This document shows, one piece after another, positions 40,590 through 50,666 of a stretch of 52,273 nt of DNA. Source of the DNA: Kluyvera cryocrescens NBRC 102467 (GTDB lineage: Bacteria; Pseudomonadota; Gammaproteobacteria; Enterobacterales; Enterobacteriaceae); the NCBI RefSeq assembly GCF_001571285.1, contig NZ_BCTM01000028.1, positions 1 through 52,273 on the forward strand, read 5' to 3'. Under the pieces are notes generated by a model that was given only the letters and a program-made list of their open reading frames with translations, was not told the DNA's origin and ran no database searches. Position 1 is the first letter of the stretch. The number at the start of each line of letters is the position of its first letter. The position numbers and the translations under genes were made by a program.

Positions 40590-41582
40590 ATGAAGATAAA
40601 GAACCTTTGCCTCACACTCTGCGCATCGCTTCTCCTGACCAGCATGGCCAGTGGTGCCAAAGAAGTTAAAATCGGCATGGCTATTGACGATCTGCGTCTT
40701 GAACGCTGGCAGAAAGACCGCGATATCTTTGTGAATAAAGCCGAACAGCTCGGCGCAAAAGTCTTTGTGCAGTCGGCAAATGGCAACGAAGAGACGCAAA
40801 TGTCGCAGATTGAAAATATGATCAATCGCGGCGTTGATGTTCTCGTTATTATTCCTTATAACGGCCAGGTACTTAGCAACGTAATTAAAGAAGCCAAGCA
40901 AGAAGGCATTAAAGTATTAGCCTATGACCGTATGATTAATAATGCGGATATTGATTTCTATATTTCATTTGATAACGAAAAAGTCGGTGAAATGCAGGCG
41001 CAAAGTCTGGTTAATCAAGTCCCTCAGGGGAATTATTTCTTAATGGGTGGTTCACCGGTTGATAATAATGCCAAACTTTTCCGCGCCGGTCAGATGAAGG
41101 TTCTTAAGCCGTATATTGATGAAGGAAAAATTAAAGTCGTCGGCGATCAATGGGTTGATGGCTGGCTGCCGGAAAATGCGCTGAAAATCATGGAGAACGC
41201 ACTGACGGCAAACAATAACAAAGTTGATGCCGTTGTCGCTTCAAACGATGCCACTGCCGGTGGTGCCATCCAGGCACTGAGCGCCCAGGGGCTGGCGGGC
41301 AAAGTGGCGATTTCTGGTCAGGATGCTGACCTTGCGGGCATCAAACGGATCATGAACGGCACACAGACCATGACCGTGTATAAACCGATCACCCTGCTGG
41401 CAAACAGCGCCGCGGAGATTGCCGTCGAACTGGGCAATGGCCAGCAGCCAAAAGCCGATGCCACGCTGAATAACGGCCTGAAAGATGTGCCATCCCGCCT
41501 GCTGACCCCGATTGAAGTCAATAAAAGCAATATTGACGAAACCGTCGTAAAAGATGGTTTCCATAAGAAAAGCGAACTCTAA
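40590..41582 (+). CDS. xylF: D-xylose-binding periplasmic protein XylF
   Basis: XylF is the substrate-binding protein of the xylose ABC importer, 330 residues from the MKIKNLCLTL start as in E. coli; an ATG two codons earlier (40584) is equally close to AGAAGG. The signal peptide ends near SMASGA before KEVKIGMAID. The sugar-binding fold keeps DDLRLERWQKDRD, NGNEETQ and VDAVVASNDATAGGAIQAL. Two hairpins separate it from xylG, which would favour excess binding protein. Confidence 0.96.
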   Translation: MKIKNLCLTLCASLLLTSMASGAKEVKIGMAIDDLRLERWQKDRDIFVNKAEQLGAKVFVQSANGNEETQMSQIENMINRGVDVLVIIPYNGQVLSNVIKEAKQEGIKVLAYDRMINNADIDFYISFDNEKVGEMQAQSLVNQVPQGNYFLMGGSPVDNNAKLFRAGQMKVLKPYIDEGKIKVVGDQWVDGWLPENALKIMENALTANNNKVDAVVASNDATAGGAIQALSAQGLAGKVAISGQDADLAGIKRIMNGTQTMTVYKPITLLANSAAEIAVELGNGQQPKADATLNNGLKDVPSRLLTPIEVNKSNIDETVVKDGFHKKSEL

Positions 41583-41590
41583 ATGGCATG

Positions 41591-41634
41591 CCCCAGCCCA
41601 GCGCTGGGGCGGCTCGGCCGGCGATAAGAGCCGC
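41591..41634 (+). other. tandem hairpins between xylF and xylG
   Basis: CCCCAGC/GCTGGGG (41591-41609) is followed at once by GCGGCTC/GAGCCGC (41609-41634). No T-run follows. The pair probably blocks 3' decay of xylF mRNA or partly attenuates xylGH. Confidence 0.6.
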
Positions 41635-41664
41635 TGGTCAGGTTAACGTGGAGCACGAACACAT

Positions 41665-43206
41665 ATGCCATATTTACTCGAAATGAAGGGCATCACCAAA
41701 ACCTTTGGCGCGGTTAAGGCTATCGATAATGTCAGCCTGCGCTTAAATCCTGGCGAGGTGGTGTCTCTATGCGGTGAAAACGGTTCCGGCAAATCGACGC
41801 TGATGAAGGTGCTATGCGGGATTTATCCTCACGGTAGCTACGAGGGTGAGATTATTTTCGCCGGAGAGACTCTCCAGCCCACGCATATTCGCGATACCGA
41901 ACGTAAAGGGATCGCCATCATTCACCAGGAACTGGCACTGGTTAAGCATCTCACCGTGCTGGAAAACATCTTCCTTGGTGCAGAAATCAGCCGCCACGGG
42001 GTGCTCGATTACGACACGATGACCCTGCGCTGCGAGAAACTGCTGGCCCAGGTCAACCTCGCTATTTCGCCGGATACGCGGGTAGGTGACTTAGGGCTCG
42101 GCCAGCAGCAGTTGGTTGAAATCGCTAAGGCGCTGAATAAACAAGTACGGCTGTTGATCCTCGATGAGCCCACCGCCTCGCTCACCGAGCAGGAGACCGC
42201 GGTATTGCTGGATATTATTCGCGACCTGCAACACCACGGCATCGCCTGCGTCTATATCTCGCACAAGCTTAATGAAGTCAAAGCCATTTCAGACACCATC
42301 TGCGTTATCCGCGATGGTCAGCATATTGGCACTCGCGATGCCAGCAGCATGAGCGAGGATGACATCATCACCATGATGGTCGGCCGCGAGCTGACGGCTC
42401 TGTATCCCAACGAACCCCACACGACGGGAGATGAAATCCTGCGCGTGGAGCATCTGACCGCCTGGCACCCGGTGAACCGCCATATTAAACGCGTTAACGA
42501 TATTTCATTTACCCTGAAGCGCGGTGAGATCCTCGGCATTGCCGGGCTTGTCGGTGCAGGTCGTACCGAAGCCGTACAGTGTCTGTTTGGCGTCTGGCGC
42601 GGCCGCTGGGAAGGTAAAATTTTCATTGATGGCCAGCCGGTCGAAATCCGTCACTGTCAGCAGGCCATCGCTCATGGTATCGCCATGGTGCCGGAAGACC
42701 GTAAAAAGGACGGCATCGTGCCGGTCATGGCGGTAGGCAAAAACATTACCCTCGCCGCGCTTAACGATTTCAGCGGTGCATTGAGCAGCCTCGACGACGC
42801 AAAAGAGCAGCAGTGCATTTTGCAATCCATCCAGCGCCTGAAGGTAAAAACCTCTTCACCCGAGCTGGCGATTGGGCGCTTGAGCGGCGGAAATCAGCAG
42901 AAAGCGATTCTGGCTCGCTGCCTGCTGCTGAATCCGCGCATCCTGATCCTCGATGAACCGACGCGCGGGATCGATATCGGTGCCAAATACGAAATCTACA
43001 AACTCATCAACCAACTGGTGCAGCAAGGCATCGCCGTCATCGTCATCTCCTCGGAGTTACCAGAAGTGCTGGGTCTGAGCGACCGGGTGCTGGTGATGCA
43101 CGAAGGAAAGCTCAAAGCCAACCTGGTGAACCATAACCTGACCCAGGAACATGTGATGGAAGCCGCCTTAAGGAGCGAACGCCATGTCGAAAAACAATCC
43201 GTCTGA
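41665..43206 (+). CDS. xylG: xylose ABC transporter ATPase XylG
   Basis: XylG is a 513-residue tandem-cassette ATPase of the sugar importer class, as in E. coli. The first cassette has Walker [10 protein letters not shown] and Walker [12 protein letters not shown]. The second has GLVGAGRTE in place of a full Walker A (usual for this class), signature LSGGNQQKA and [11 protein letters not shown]. The 3' end overlaps xylH by 23 bp. Confidence 0.96.
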   Translation: MPYLLEMKGITKTFGAVKAIDNVSLRLNPGEVVSLCGENGSGKSTLMKVLCGIYPHGSYEGEIIFAGETLQPTHIRDTERKGIAIIHQELALVKHLTVLENIFLGAEISRHGVLDYDTMTLRCEKLLAQVNLAISPDTRVGDLGLGQQQLVEIAKALNKQVRLLILDEPTASLTEQETAVLLDIIRDLQHHGIACVYISHKLNEVKAISDTICVIRDGQHIGTRDASSMSEDDIITMMVGRELTALYPNEPHTTGDEILRVEHLTAWHPVNRHIKRVNDISFTLKRGEILGIAGLVGAGRTEAVQCLFGVWRGRWEGKIFIDGQPVEIRHCQQAIAHGIAMVPEDRKKDGIVPVMAVGKNITLAALNDFSGALSSLDDAKEQQCILQSIQRLKVKTSSPELAIGRLSGGNQQKAILARCLLLNPRILILDEPTRGIDIGAKYEIYKLINQLVQQGIAVIVISSELPEVLGLSDRVLVMHEGKLKANLVNHNLTQEHVMEAALRSERHVEKQSV

Positions 43207-44365
43207 ACTCAAACTGGCCGCCCCCGCGACTGCCCCGGCGCTGCGGCTGAAATCGTTGAATTTACAGGTTTTCGTGATGATCGCTGCGATCGTCGCGATC
43301 ATGTTGTTCTTCACCTGGACTACCGACGGTGCCTATCTGAGTGCGCGTAACGTCTCTAACCTGCTACGCCAGACCGCCATTACCGGCATCCTGGCGGTGG
43401 GGATGGTATTTGTCATTATTTCCGCCGAAATCGATCTGTCCGTGGGCTCCATGATGGGTCTACTGGGCGGGGCGGCGGCGATTTTTGACGTCTGGCTTGG
43501 CTGGCCACTGCCGCTCACCATCGTTGTGACGCTGGCCATGGGCCTGGTACTTGGCGCATGGAACGGTTGGTGGGTTGCCTACCGCAAAGTCCCCTCGTTT
43601 ATCGTCACGCTAGCCGGGATGCTCGCTTTCCGCGGCATCTTGATTGGTATTACCAACGGCACCACGGTTTCGCCGACCAGCGCCGCCATGTCGCAAATCG
43701 GCCAGAGCTATCTGCCGAATGGGATTGGCTTCACCTTCGGGGCAATTGGGCTGATGGCGTTTGTCGCCTGGCAGTGGCGAGGGCGGATGCGCCGGCAGTC
43801 GCTGGGGCTGGCCACGCCAGCATCCACCGGAATGGTCGGCCGTCAGGCGCTGACAGCGGTGATTGTGCTCGGCGCTATCTGGCTACTCAACGACTACCGC
43901 GGCGTGCCGACGCCAGTATTGCTACTCACTCTGCTGATGCTAGCGGGGATGTTTATGGCCATGCGCACCGCCTTCGGACGACGCATTTACGCCATTGGTG
44001 GCAATATTGAGGCCGCACGTCTGTCGGGCATTAACGTTGAGCGTAACAAACTGGCGGTATTCGCCATTAATGGTCTGATGGTGGCTATCGCCGGGCTGAT
44101 CCTCAGCTCACGCCTGGGTGCCGGTTCGCCATCGGCGGGGAACATTGCCGAACTAGACGCTATCGCCGCCTGCGTTATCGGCGGAACCAGCCTTGCGGGC
44201 GGCGTCGGTAGCGTGGCCGGTGCCGTAATGGGGGCGTTTATCATGGCTTCTCTCGATAATGGAATGAGTATGATGGACGTCCCCACTTTCTGGCAATATA
44301 TCGTTAAAGGTGCGATTTTATTGCTTGCCGTCTGGATGGACTCCGCCACCAAACGACGCGCGTAG
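43184..44365 (+). CDS. xylH: xylose ABC transporter permease XylH
   Basis: XylH is the 393-residue membrane channel, same length as in E. coli. About ten helices are present, with the BPD_transp_2 signature [21 protein letters not shown] and the conserved [16 protein letters not shown] loop. It starts inside xylG, indicating translational coupling, and ends 69 bp before xylR. Confidence 0.96.
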   Translation: MSKNNPSELKLAAPATAPALRLKSLNLQVFVMIAAIVAIMLFFTWTTDGAYLSARNVSNLLRQTAITGILAVGMVFVIISAEIDLSVGSMMGLLGGAAAIFDVWLGWPLPLTIVVTLAMGLVLGAWNGWWVAYRKVPSFIVTLAGMLAFRGILIGITNGTTVSPTSAAMSQIGQSYLPNGIGFTFGAIGLMAFVAWQWRGRMRRQSLGLATPASTGMVGRQALTAVIVLGAIWLLNDYRGVPTPVLLLTLLMLAGMFMAMRTAFGRRIYAIGGNIEAARLSGINVERNKLAVFAINGLMVAIAGLILSSRLGAGSPSAGNIAELDAIAACVIGGTSLAGGVGSVAGAVMGAFIMASLDNGMSMMDVPTFWQYIVKGAILLLAVWMDSATKRRA

Positions 44366-44434
44366 TTACCTGGCCGTGGTGTTGCCGTCTCAACAGTGGC
44401 AACACCCCTCATGATTCACGAGGAACCCTGAACC

Positions 44435-45641
44435 ATGTTTGGAAAACGTCACCGCGTGACGCTGTTATTCAATGCCAATAAAGCCTTCGACAGACAGGTC
44501 GTTGAGGGTGTCGGCGAATACTTACAGGCGTCGCAGTCAGAGTGGGATATCTTCATTGAAGAAGACTTCCGCGCGCGAATTGAAAACATTAAGGAATGGC
44601 TCGGCGATGGTGTTATCGCCGACTACGACGACCCGACCATCGAGGCGCTGCTGACCGACGTTAACGTTCCTATCGTCGGCGTTGGTGGTTCCTATCGTCG
44701 GCGTTGGTGGTTCTTATCATCGTCAGGAGCAGTATCCGCCGGTTCACTACATTGCGACCGATAACTATGCGCTGGTTGAAAGCGCATTTTTGCATTTAAA
44801 GGAAAAAGGGGTTCATCGCTTCGCATTCTACGGCCTGCCCACCGCCAGCGGGAAACGCTGGGCCGAAGAGCGCGAATATGCGTTCAGCCAGATCGTTGCC
44901 AAAGAAAAGTATCGCGGCGTGATTTATCAAGGCCAGCAAACCGCGCCGGAGAACTGGCAACATGCCCAGAACCGGCTGGCCGATTGGCTGCAAACGCTAC
45001 CGCCACAAACCGGAATTATCGCGGTCACCGACTCGCGTGCACGCCATATTTTGCAGGCATGTGAACATTTGCATATCCCGGTGCCGGAAAAACTCTGCGT
45101 TATCGGCATCGACAATGAAGAACTGACCCGCTATCTCTCCCGCGTGGCGCTCTCATCAGTGGCGCAAGGCGCCCGGCAGATGGGTTACCAGGCCGCAAAG
45201 CTGATGCAGCGTCTGCTTGATAATGAAACGCTACCGCTGCAACGGGTGCTGGTGCCGCCCATGCGAGTGATGGAGCGGCGCTCTACGGACTACCGCTCAT
45301 TAAACGATCCGGCGGTGATTCAGGCGATGCACTACATCCGCAATAATGCCTGTAAGGGCATCAAAGTCGAGCAGGTACTGGATTCTGTCGGGATCTCCCG
45401 CTCTAACCTCGAAAAGCGCTTTAAGGAAGAAGTCGGCGAGACCATCCATGCGGTGATCCACAGCGAGAAGCTGGAAAAGGCGCGCAGCCTGCTGGTGTCA
45501 ACCTCACTTTCAATCAACGAGATATCACAGATGTGCGGCTATCCATCGTTGCAGTATTTCTATTCGGTGTTTAAGAAAGAGTACGATACCACGCCAAAAG
45601 AGTACCGCGAGCAGCATAGCGAGGCACTGATTCAGGCTTGA
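44435..45641 (+). pseudogene. xylR: xylR, frameshifted by a 22-bp tandem duplication
   Basis: XylR is the AraC-type activator of both xyl operons, with an N-terminal LacI-like xylose-binding domain and a C-terminal double helix-turn-helix. The first 86 or so codons (MFGKRHRVTLLFNANKAFDRQVV...) and the rest (from PIVGVGGSYHRQEQYPPVHY) are clear but lie in different frames. The cause is an exact duplication of 22 bp at 44667-44710. Translation from 44435 stops at 44764 after 109 residues. Deleting one copy gives a continuous frame of 394 codons (E. coli 392 aa) and restores VPIVGVGGSYH. A TTG/GTG at 44682-44687 could start the distal part but has no ribosome binding site and would lack the N-terminal lobe. 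The DNA-binding end (GISRSNLEKRFKEEV, SINEISQMCGYPSLQYFYSVFKKEY) is intact. Confidence 0.9.
44667..44710 (+). repeat. 22-bp perfect tandem duplication in xylR
   Basis: The unit TTCCTATCGTCGGCGTTGG plus TGG occurs twice in a row (44667-44688, 44689-44710). A third, partial start (TTCTTATC) follows and is the original sequence. Twenty-two is not divisible by three, so it shifts the frame. Slippage could remove it precisely. Confidence 0.95.
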
Positions 45642-45667
45642 TGAATACAGGTGAGTCTGGCGGATAA

Positions 45668-45699
45668 AAAAAAACCTTCCAGAGATGGAAGGTTTTTTT
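45668..45699. terminator. bidirectional terminator between xylR and bax
   Basis: A7CCTTCC pairs with GGAAGGT7 around a 6-nt loop. Both strands end in a T-run, serving xylR and the convergent bax. Confidence 0.92.
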
Positions 45700-45714
45700 A
45701 TGAGTCAGAATCGA

Positions 45715-46536
45715 TTACATATGTGCTGCAATCAGACGCTGGTTGTCCTGGTACATGGCGAACAGGTAATCGTTGTAGCTAGAACCTTTGGTCGAATACC
45801 CTTTCAGCTTATGAATCATCGCCGTGGCGGTGACTTCCTGATCCGTCTTACGCAGCTGTGCGCGCGACTTACGGAACGAAGCATAGGCCGGATGCGTGTT
45901 CAGGTTTCTTGCGTACGCCTGCACGGACTCTTTCACAGAGTCAAACTTGGTGTAGCCGTTCACTGAACCCGCACCATTTTTACAACCTTTACCGCATTTC
46001 ATGCCGAACAGATTGTTGTTAGTACGCGCCAGCTTCGAGGTACCCCAACCGCTTTCTGCAGCGGCCATGGTCGCTACCATGCTGCCCGGGATAATATCCA
46101 CGCGTTCAAGCAGGGAGTTCCACGGCACCTTGCGGGTGTTACCGTTCCAGCTCACTTTGTAGCGAGCGGCAATGTCTTTGAGACGCGCGCGCTCAGACGG
46201 CGACCAACGGCCTTCGTACTGCTTGGAAACCAGCCAGTTACGATCCGCCGTGATGGCAGCATTTTGACTCGTGATATAAGGCATTACCGTCCGGAGAAAC
46301 GCTCTTTTCCTTGGTGTCCCGGAAGGGTATTTTCGCAAATCAGGAAGTGAACTGCTCTTTACACTATTGCGAGAATACTCTTGCTTACTGCTGGCCTTAC
46401 TAAAACTTGTCTTTGTTACCGAGGCTTTTTGATGCTTTGTTACCGTGTGTGTTTTTGCGAACACCCCACCTGAAAATGTGCAGATGAGTAACATTAGTAT
46501 CGCGGCCCCATATCGTCGAATGGGTGTCGATATCAT
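45715..46536 (-). CDS. bax: Bax, glucosaminidase-domain protein
   Basis: Bax is a 273-residue exported protein (E. coli 274 aa). The start at 46536 follows AGGAG; an upstream start at 46605 is unlikely. A signal peptide (YGAAILMLLICTFSGGVFA) is followed by a Ser/Lys-rich linker. Then comes a FlgJ/LytG-type glucosaminidase domain with the catalytic Glu in VATMAAAESGWGTSKLARTNNNLFGMKC. It probably cleaves peptidoglycan; its physiological role is not settled. It is divergent from malS. Confidence 0.92.
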   Translation of the reverse strand: MISTPIRRYGAAILMLLICTFSGGVFAKTHTVTKHQKASVTKTSFSKASSKQEYSRNSVKSSSLPDLRKYPSGTPRKRAFLRTVMPYITSQNAAITADRNWLVSKQYEGRWSPSERARLKDIAARYKVSWNGNTRKVPWNSLLERVDIIPGSMVATMAAAESGWGTSKLARTNNNLFGMKCGKGCKNGAGSVNGYTKFDSVKESVQAYARNLNTHPAYASFRKSRAQLRKTDQEVTATAMIHKLKGYSTKGSSYNDYLFAMYQDNQRLIAAHM

Positions 46537-46843
46537 TAGATCTCCTGGTCGGATGCAATCATTCCAACGCCTTCTTATTTCATAAAATTGAGAGCTGAAT
46601 CTCAAATTATATCAAAAATAGCCCATAAAAGCACGTACAAGAAATAGTCCGATTCTGAAACGGCCTCACGGACGCGATTCAGCATATGACAATTCATACA
46701 GGCAAAATGCCGAACAGCTCTCATTTTAGTTCAATTTTTGACCGCCATCACTCAGCCCTTTCCCTCCTCCTGACGTGGGGATGAGCACAGCGAAGCTGAC
46801 GGCTGGCACACTGAAGAAAAACCTTCAGGCACAGGATATTGGA
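46537..46843. promoter_or_regulatory. bax-malS divergent control region with MalT boxes
   Basis: This 307-bp region has no gene. It contains a near-perfect MalT box GGGGATGAGC (46777-46786, plus strand) and a second, opposite one read as CAGGAGGAGG on the minus strand (46763-46772). The consensus is GGGGA(T/G)GAGG. They lie 60-80 bp before the malS start, so maltotriose-MalT activation of malS is likely, as in E. coli. Confidence 0.65.
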
Positions 46844-48880
46844 ATGAAAATCGCCGCTATCTTACCGTTACTGTTTCCCGCCTTCGTCAGCGCTGCAAGC
46901 TGGACGATGGAAGACTTCCCTGCCTTTTCTGCCGATGGGACGGGAAAATTCAGCAGCCAAAAAACGCTCACCAAGGGTACTCGCCCTCTCAGATTGAATT
47001 TTGACCGCACGTGCTGGCAGCCCTCCTCCGCGATTCGGCTTAATCAAGTGCTCTCCCTGGAGCCGTGCCAGGGAGAGGCCCCCCAGTGGCGGCTATTCCG
47101 CGATGGTGACTACGCGCTGCAGGTCGATACGCGATCCGGCACGCCAACGCTGACGATAGCGGTCAAAAGCGCCGCCGATAGTAGCGCTGAGCAGGTGAAT
47201 GTCCGCCAGTGTCCTCGCTGGGACGGAAAACCACTGACCCTGGATGTGGGGAAGACATTTGCGGAAGGCAGCACCGTCCGCGATTTCTACAGTGGTCAGA
47301 CAGCGGTGGTTAAACAGGGAAAGATCGCACTACAGCCCGCCAATGGCAGTAATGGTCTGCTGTTACTCGAGAGCACAGAGACTCACGACCATGCGCCGTT
47401 TAGCTGGCATAACGCCACGGTTTACTTCGTACTCACTGACCGTTTCGTCAACGGCGATCCCAGCAACGACAACAGCTATGGCCGGCATAAAGACGGCATG
47501 CAGGAAATTGGCACCTTCCACGGCGGCGATCTGCAGGGCCTGACCAGTAAGCTGGATTATCTCCAACAGCTCGGCGTCAACGCGCTGTGGATAAGCTCTC
47601 CGCTTGAGCAAATCCACGGCTGGGTCGGAGGCGGCACCAACGGTGATTTCCCTCATTATGCTTACCACGGTTACTACACACAGGACTGGAGCAAACTCGA
47701 TGCCAATATGGGCAGCGAAGACGACCTGCGGGCGCTGGTTGATGGCGCCCATCAGCGCGGCATTCGAATTCTGTTTGATGTCGTGATGAACCATACCGGC
47801 TATGCCACTCTCGCCGACATGCAGCAATATCAATTTGGCGCGCTGTACCTGCAAGGCGATGAGATAACCAAAACGCTCGGTCAGCACTGGACCGACTGGA
47901 AACCCGGTCCGGGGCAGACCTGGCACAGTTTTAACGACTACATCAATTTCAGCGACAAATCCGCATGGGAAAAATGGTGGGGCAAAGCGTGGATCCGCAC
48001 CGACATTGGCGATTACGACAACCCCGGCTTTGACGACCTGACCATGTCGCTGGCATTCCTGCCCGATCTGAAAACGGAGTCCACCACCCCGAGCGGGCTG
48101 CCGAATTTCTATCACCATAAACCGGATACTCACGCTAAAGCTGTCGACGGCTATACGCCGCGCGACTACCTCACCCACTGGCTCAGCCAATGGGTCCGCG
48201 ATTACGGCATTGACGGTTTTCGCGTTGATACCGCCAAACATGTCGAAATGGCGGGATGGCAGCAGTTGAAAACGCAATCCATCGGCGCGCTGGCCGAATG
48301 GAAAAAAGCCAACCCACAAAAAGCGCTGGATGACGCCCCGTTTTGGATGACGGGCGAAGCCTGGGGTCACGGAGTCATGGAGAGCGAGTATTACCGTCAC
48401 GGCTTTGACGCCATGATCAACTTTGATTATCAGGATCAAGCAGCAAAAGCCGCCAGTTGCCTGGCCAACATCGATCTCACCTGGCAGCAAATGGCCGATA
48501 AATTGCAGAGTTTTAACGTGCTGAGCTATTTATCATCCCACGATACTCGCTTGTTCCGCGAAAAAGGCGACAACGCCGCCGAACTGCTGCTGCTGGCACC
48601 TGGCGCAGTACAGATTTTCTATGGCGATGAATCCAACCGTCCGTTTGGCCCCACCGGCTCGGATCCGTTGCAGGGCACCCGTTCACAGATGAACTGGCAG
48701 GATATCGCGGGCCAGTCCGCTGCCACCGTTGCACACTGGCAGAAACTGGGGCAATTCCGCGCACGTCACTCTGCGGTAGGTTCAGGGAAACAAACGACGC
48801 TCGCCCTGCCCCAAGGCTACGGTTTTGTCCGTGAAAATGCGCAGGACAAAGTGATGGTGGTTTGGGCAGGTCACCGCTAA
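46844..48880 (+). CDS. malS: periplasmic alpha-amylase MalS
   Basis: MalS is a 678-residue GH13 alpha-amylase (E. coli 676) that trims maltodextrins in the periplasm. The start at 46844 begins a clean signal peptide (MKIAAILPLLFPAFVSA before ASWTMEDF); the GTG at 46775 lies within the MalT box and is not the start. GH13 blocks are intact: DVVMNHT, GFRVDTAKH (nucleophile Asp), GEAWGHG (acid/base Glu), LSSHDTR. Cys residues in the N-terminal domain fit the disulfides of the E. coli enzyme. Confidence 0.95.
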   Translation: MKIAAILPLLFPAFVSAASWTMEDFPAFSADGTGKFSSQKTLTKGTRPLRLNFDRTCWQPSSAIRLNQVLSLEPCQGEAPQWRLFRDGDYALQVDTRSGTPTLTIAVKSAADSSAEQVNVRQCPRWDGKPLTLDVGKTFAEGSTVRDFYSGQTAVVKQGKIALQPANGSNGLLLLESTETHDHAPFSWHNATVYFVLTDRFVNGDPSNDNSYGRHKDGMQEIGTFHGGDLQGLTSKLDYLQQLGVNALWISSPLEQIHGWVGGGTNGDFPHYAYHGYYTQDWSKLDANMGSEDDLRALVDGAHQRGIRILFDVVMNHTGYATLADMQQYQFGALYLQGDEITKTLGQHWTDWKPGPGQTWHSFNDYINFSDKSAWEKWWGKAWIRTDIGDYDNPGFDDLTMSLAFLPDLKTESTTPSGLPNFYHHKPDTHAKAVDGYTPRDYLTHWLSQWVRDYGIDGFRVDTAKHVEMAGWQQLKTQSIGALAEWKKANPQKALDDAPFWMTGEAWGHGVMESEYYRHGFDAMINFDYQDQAAKAASCLANIDLTWQQMADKLQSFNVLSYLSSHDTRLFREKGDNAAELLLLAPGAVQIFYGDESNRPFGPTGSDPLQGTRSQMNWQDIAGQSAATVAHWQKLGQFRARHSAVGSGKQTTLALPQGYGFVRENAQDKVMVVWAGHR

Positions 48881-48894
48881 TTTATCCTTCATGC

Positions 48895-48917
48895 AACCTG
48901 CGCCTAAGGCGCAGGTT
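48895..48917 (+). terminator. malS terminator
   Basis: AACCTGCGCC pairs with GGCGCAGGTT around TAA, 14 bp after the malS stop, followed by a short TTAT. Confidence 0.75.
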
Positions 48918-49052
48918 TATCAGAATAAAAAACTACTCAATGGCAAATATTTCGCGCTATTCGCTAATGCAGCGTTATGTCGGTCATTTGCACCACATCG
49001 TGAGTGGCGTTATCGTTACCCACCTCACAGAACAAGTAACAGAAACTCAGCC

Positions 49053-50306
49053 ATGACATTTTCCCTTTTCGGCGACAAATTCACCCGCCATACAGGCATT
49101 GCACGCCTGATGGAAGACCTCAACGACGGTTTACGCACCCCAGGCGCCATCATGCTCGGCGGCGGTAACCCGGCGCAGATTCCAGAGATGAATACATACT
49201 TTACGAATCTACTGGCGGAGATGCTGGAAAGCGGCAAACTCTCTGATGCGCTTTGTAATTATGACGGTCCGCAGGGGAAGAACGATCTGCTGATCGCGCT
49301 GGCCGATATGCTGCGTAATGAATTAGGCTGGGAGATTGGCCCACAGAATATTGCACTGACTAATGGCAGTCAGAGCGCATTTTTCTACTTGTTTAATCTA
49401 TTCGCAGGACGCCGGGCAGACGGCACCACCCGCAAGGTGCTGTTCCCGCTGACGCCAGAGTATATCGGCTATGCTGATTCTGGCCTTGAAGACGACCTGT
49501 TTGTCTCCACCCGTCCCCATATTGAGCTCCTGCCTGAAGGGCAGTTTAAATATCATGTCGATTTCGACAACCTGCCCATTGGTGAGGATACCGGGATGAT
49601 TTGCGTCTCCCGCCCAACGAACCCAACGGGTAATGTCATAACTGATGATGAAGTGAGACAGTTGGATGCGTTAGCCACTCAACACGGCGTCCCGCTGGTT
49701 ATCGATAACGCCTATGGGGTTCCTTTCCCGGGAATTATCTTCAGCGAAGCCACCCCACTGTGGAATCAGAACACCGTATTGTGTATGAGCCTGTCTAAGC
49801 TCGGTCTGCCGGGCAGTCGCTGCGGGATCATTATTGCCAGTGAGAAAATCATTAAGGCCATCAGCAATATGAACGGTATTATCAGCTTGGCTCCTGGTGG
49901 CATCGGGCCTGCCATGATGTGTGAGATGATCAAGCGTCAGGATCTGCTGCGCCTGTCTGAAACGGTCATCAAACCGTTCTATTATCAGCGCGTACAGGAA
50001 ACCATCGCGACCATTCGCCGCTACCTGCCAGAAGAACGCTGCCTCATCCATAAGCCTGAGGGTGCTATTTTCCTGTGGCTGTGGTTCAAGGATTTGCCAA
50101 TTACCACGGAAGAGCTGTACCAACGTTTGAAAAAACGTGGAGTTTTGATGGTTCCTGGCGACTTCTTCTTCCCGGGCCTGGATGAGCCCTGGGAACATAC
50201 CCATCAATGTATGCGCATGAACTATGTTCCTGAGCCAGAGAAAATAGAAGCCGGGGTAAAAATTCTGGCTGAAGAAATTGAAATAGCCTGGCGCGAAAAA
50301 AATTAA
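49053..50306 (+). CDS. avtA: valine-pyruvate aminotransferase AvtA
   Basis: AvtA (transaminase C) makes alanine from pyruvate using valine as amino donor. From MTFSLFGDKFTRH it has 417 residues, as in E. coli; the open frame extends 54 codons upstream without homology. PLP-enzyme marks: NPTGNV, the Asp/Tyr block VIDNAYGVPFPG, the Schiff-base Lys in CMSLSKLGLPGSRCG, and MRMNY near the end with the carboxylate-binding Arg. The ribosome binding site is weak. Confidence 0.95.
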   Translation: MTFSLFGDKFTRHTGIARLMEDLNDGLRTPGAIMLGGGNPAQIPEMNTYFTNLLAEMLESGKLSDALCNYDGPQGKNDLLIALADMLRNELGWEIGPQNIALTNGSQSAFFYLFNLFAGRRADGTTRKVLFPLTPEYIGYADSGLEDDLFVSTRPHIELLPEGQFKYHVDFDNLPIGEDTGMICVSRPTNPTGNVITDDEVRQLDALATQHGVPLVIDNAYGVPFPGIIFSEATPLWNQNTVLCMSLSKLGLPGSRCGIIIASEKIIKAISNMNGIISLAPGGIGPAMMCEMIKRQDLLRLSETVIKPFYYQRVQETIATIRRYLPEERCLIHKPEGAIFLWLWFKDLPITTEELYQRLKKRGVLMVPGDFFFPGLDEPWEHTHQCMRMNYVPEPEKIEAGVKILAEEIEIAWREKN

Positions 50307-50666
50307 TATACAATATATCGGCCTCCAATTCCGGAGGCTGATATTTTCCGTGATCGCTGCCAACATTTAAAAAATATAAGTCATAAAATTTACCCCACTC
50401 AACCTCTCGGATTACTCCCAATTTAATACTTCATTTAATTCCTGCTAAACATCCCACCCTAATATTTATCACTGCTTACTTTGTTAAAAATGAAGTAACA
50501 GCATGTTTCGTAACAGCATATTATTTTACATAGCAGACTTTGTTTCTTCTTAAGTTAAATCAGATTTTTCAGACTTTCGTATGAAAAAAAACACCCCGTG
50601 CAAGGCTTATTTTTCTACATACACTGACTAATACGCACTCGGCGTTTTAACTGGTGGAGAAGGATC
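50307..50666. other. AT-rich intergenic region after avtA
   Basis: There is no gene. A hairpin (GCCTCC/GGAGGC, 50321-50338) follows avtA. The rest is markedly AT-rich against the neighbours. It contains a perfect 10-bp direct repeat GTAACAGCAT at 50495-50504 and 50510-50519, centre to centre 15 bp, a possible regulator site for the lipoprotein gene. I could not fix a promoter. Confidence 0.5.
50321..50338 (+). terminator. avtA terminator
   Basis: GCCTCC pairs with GGAGGC around a 6-nt loop 15 bp after the avtA stop, with TGATATTTTCC after it. The stem is short and the T-run moderate. Confidence 0.6.

Noticed and set aside
44682..45641. The distal xylR frame as an independent short AraC-type regulator
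   Set aside because: It opens only with TTG or GTG inside the duplicated unit without a ribosome binding site, and lacks the first lobe of the sugar-binding domain. A frameshifted xylR explains it fully.
46775..46843. An upstream GTG start giving MalS 23 extra residues
   Set aside because: The extension covers a MalT box and would bury the signal peptide. The ATG at 46844 fits the family.
47363..48490. A 375-codon minus-strand open frame inside malS
   Set aside because: It is antisense to the catalytic domain of malS, lacks a start region or homology, and is a shadow of the coding strand.
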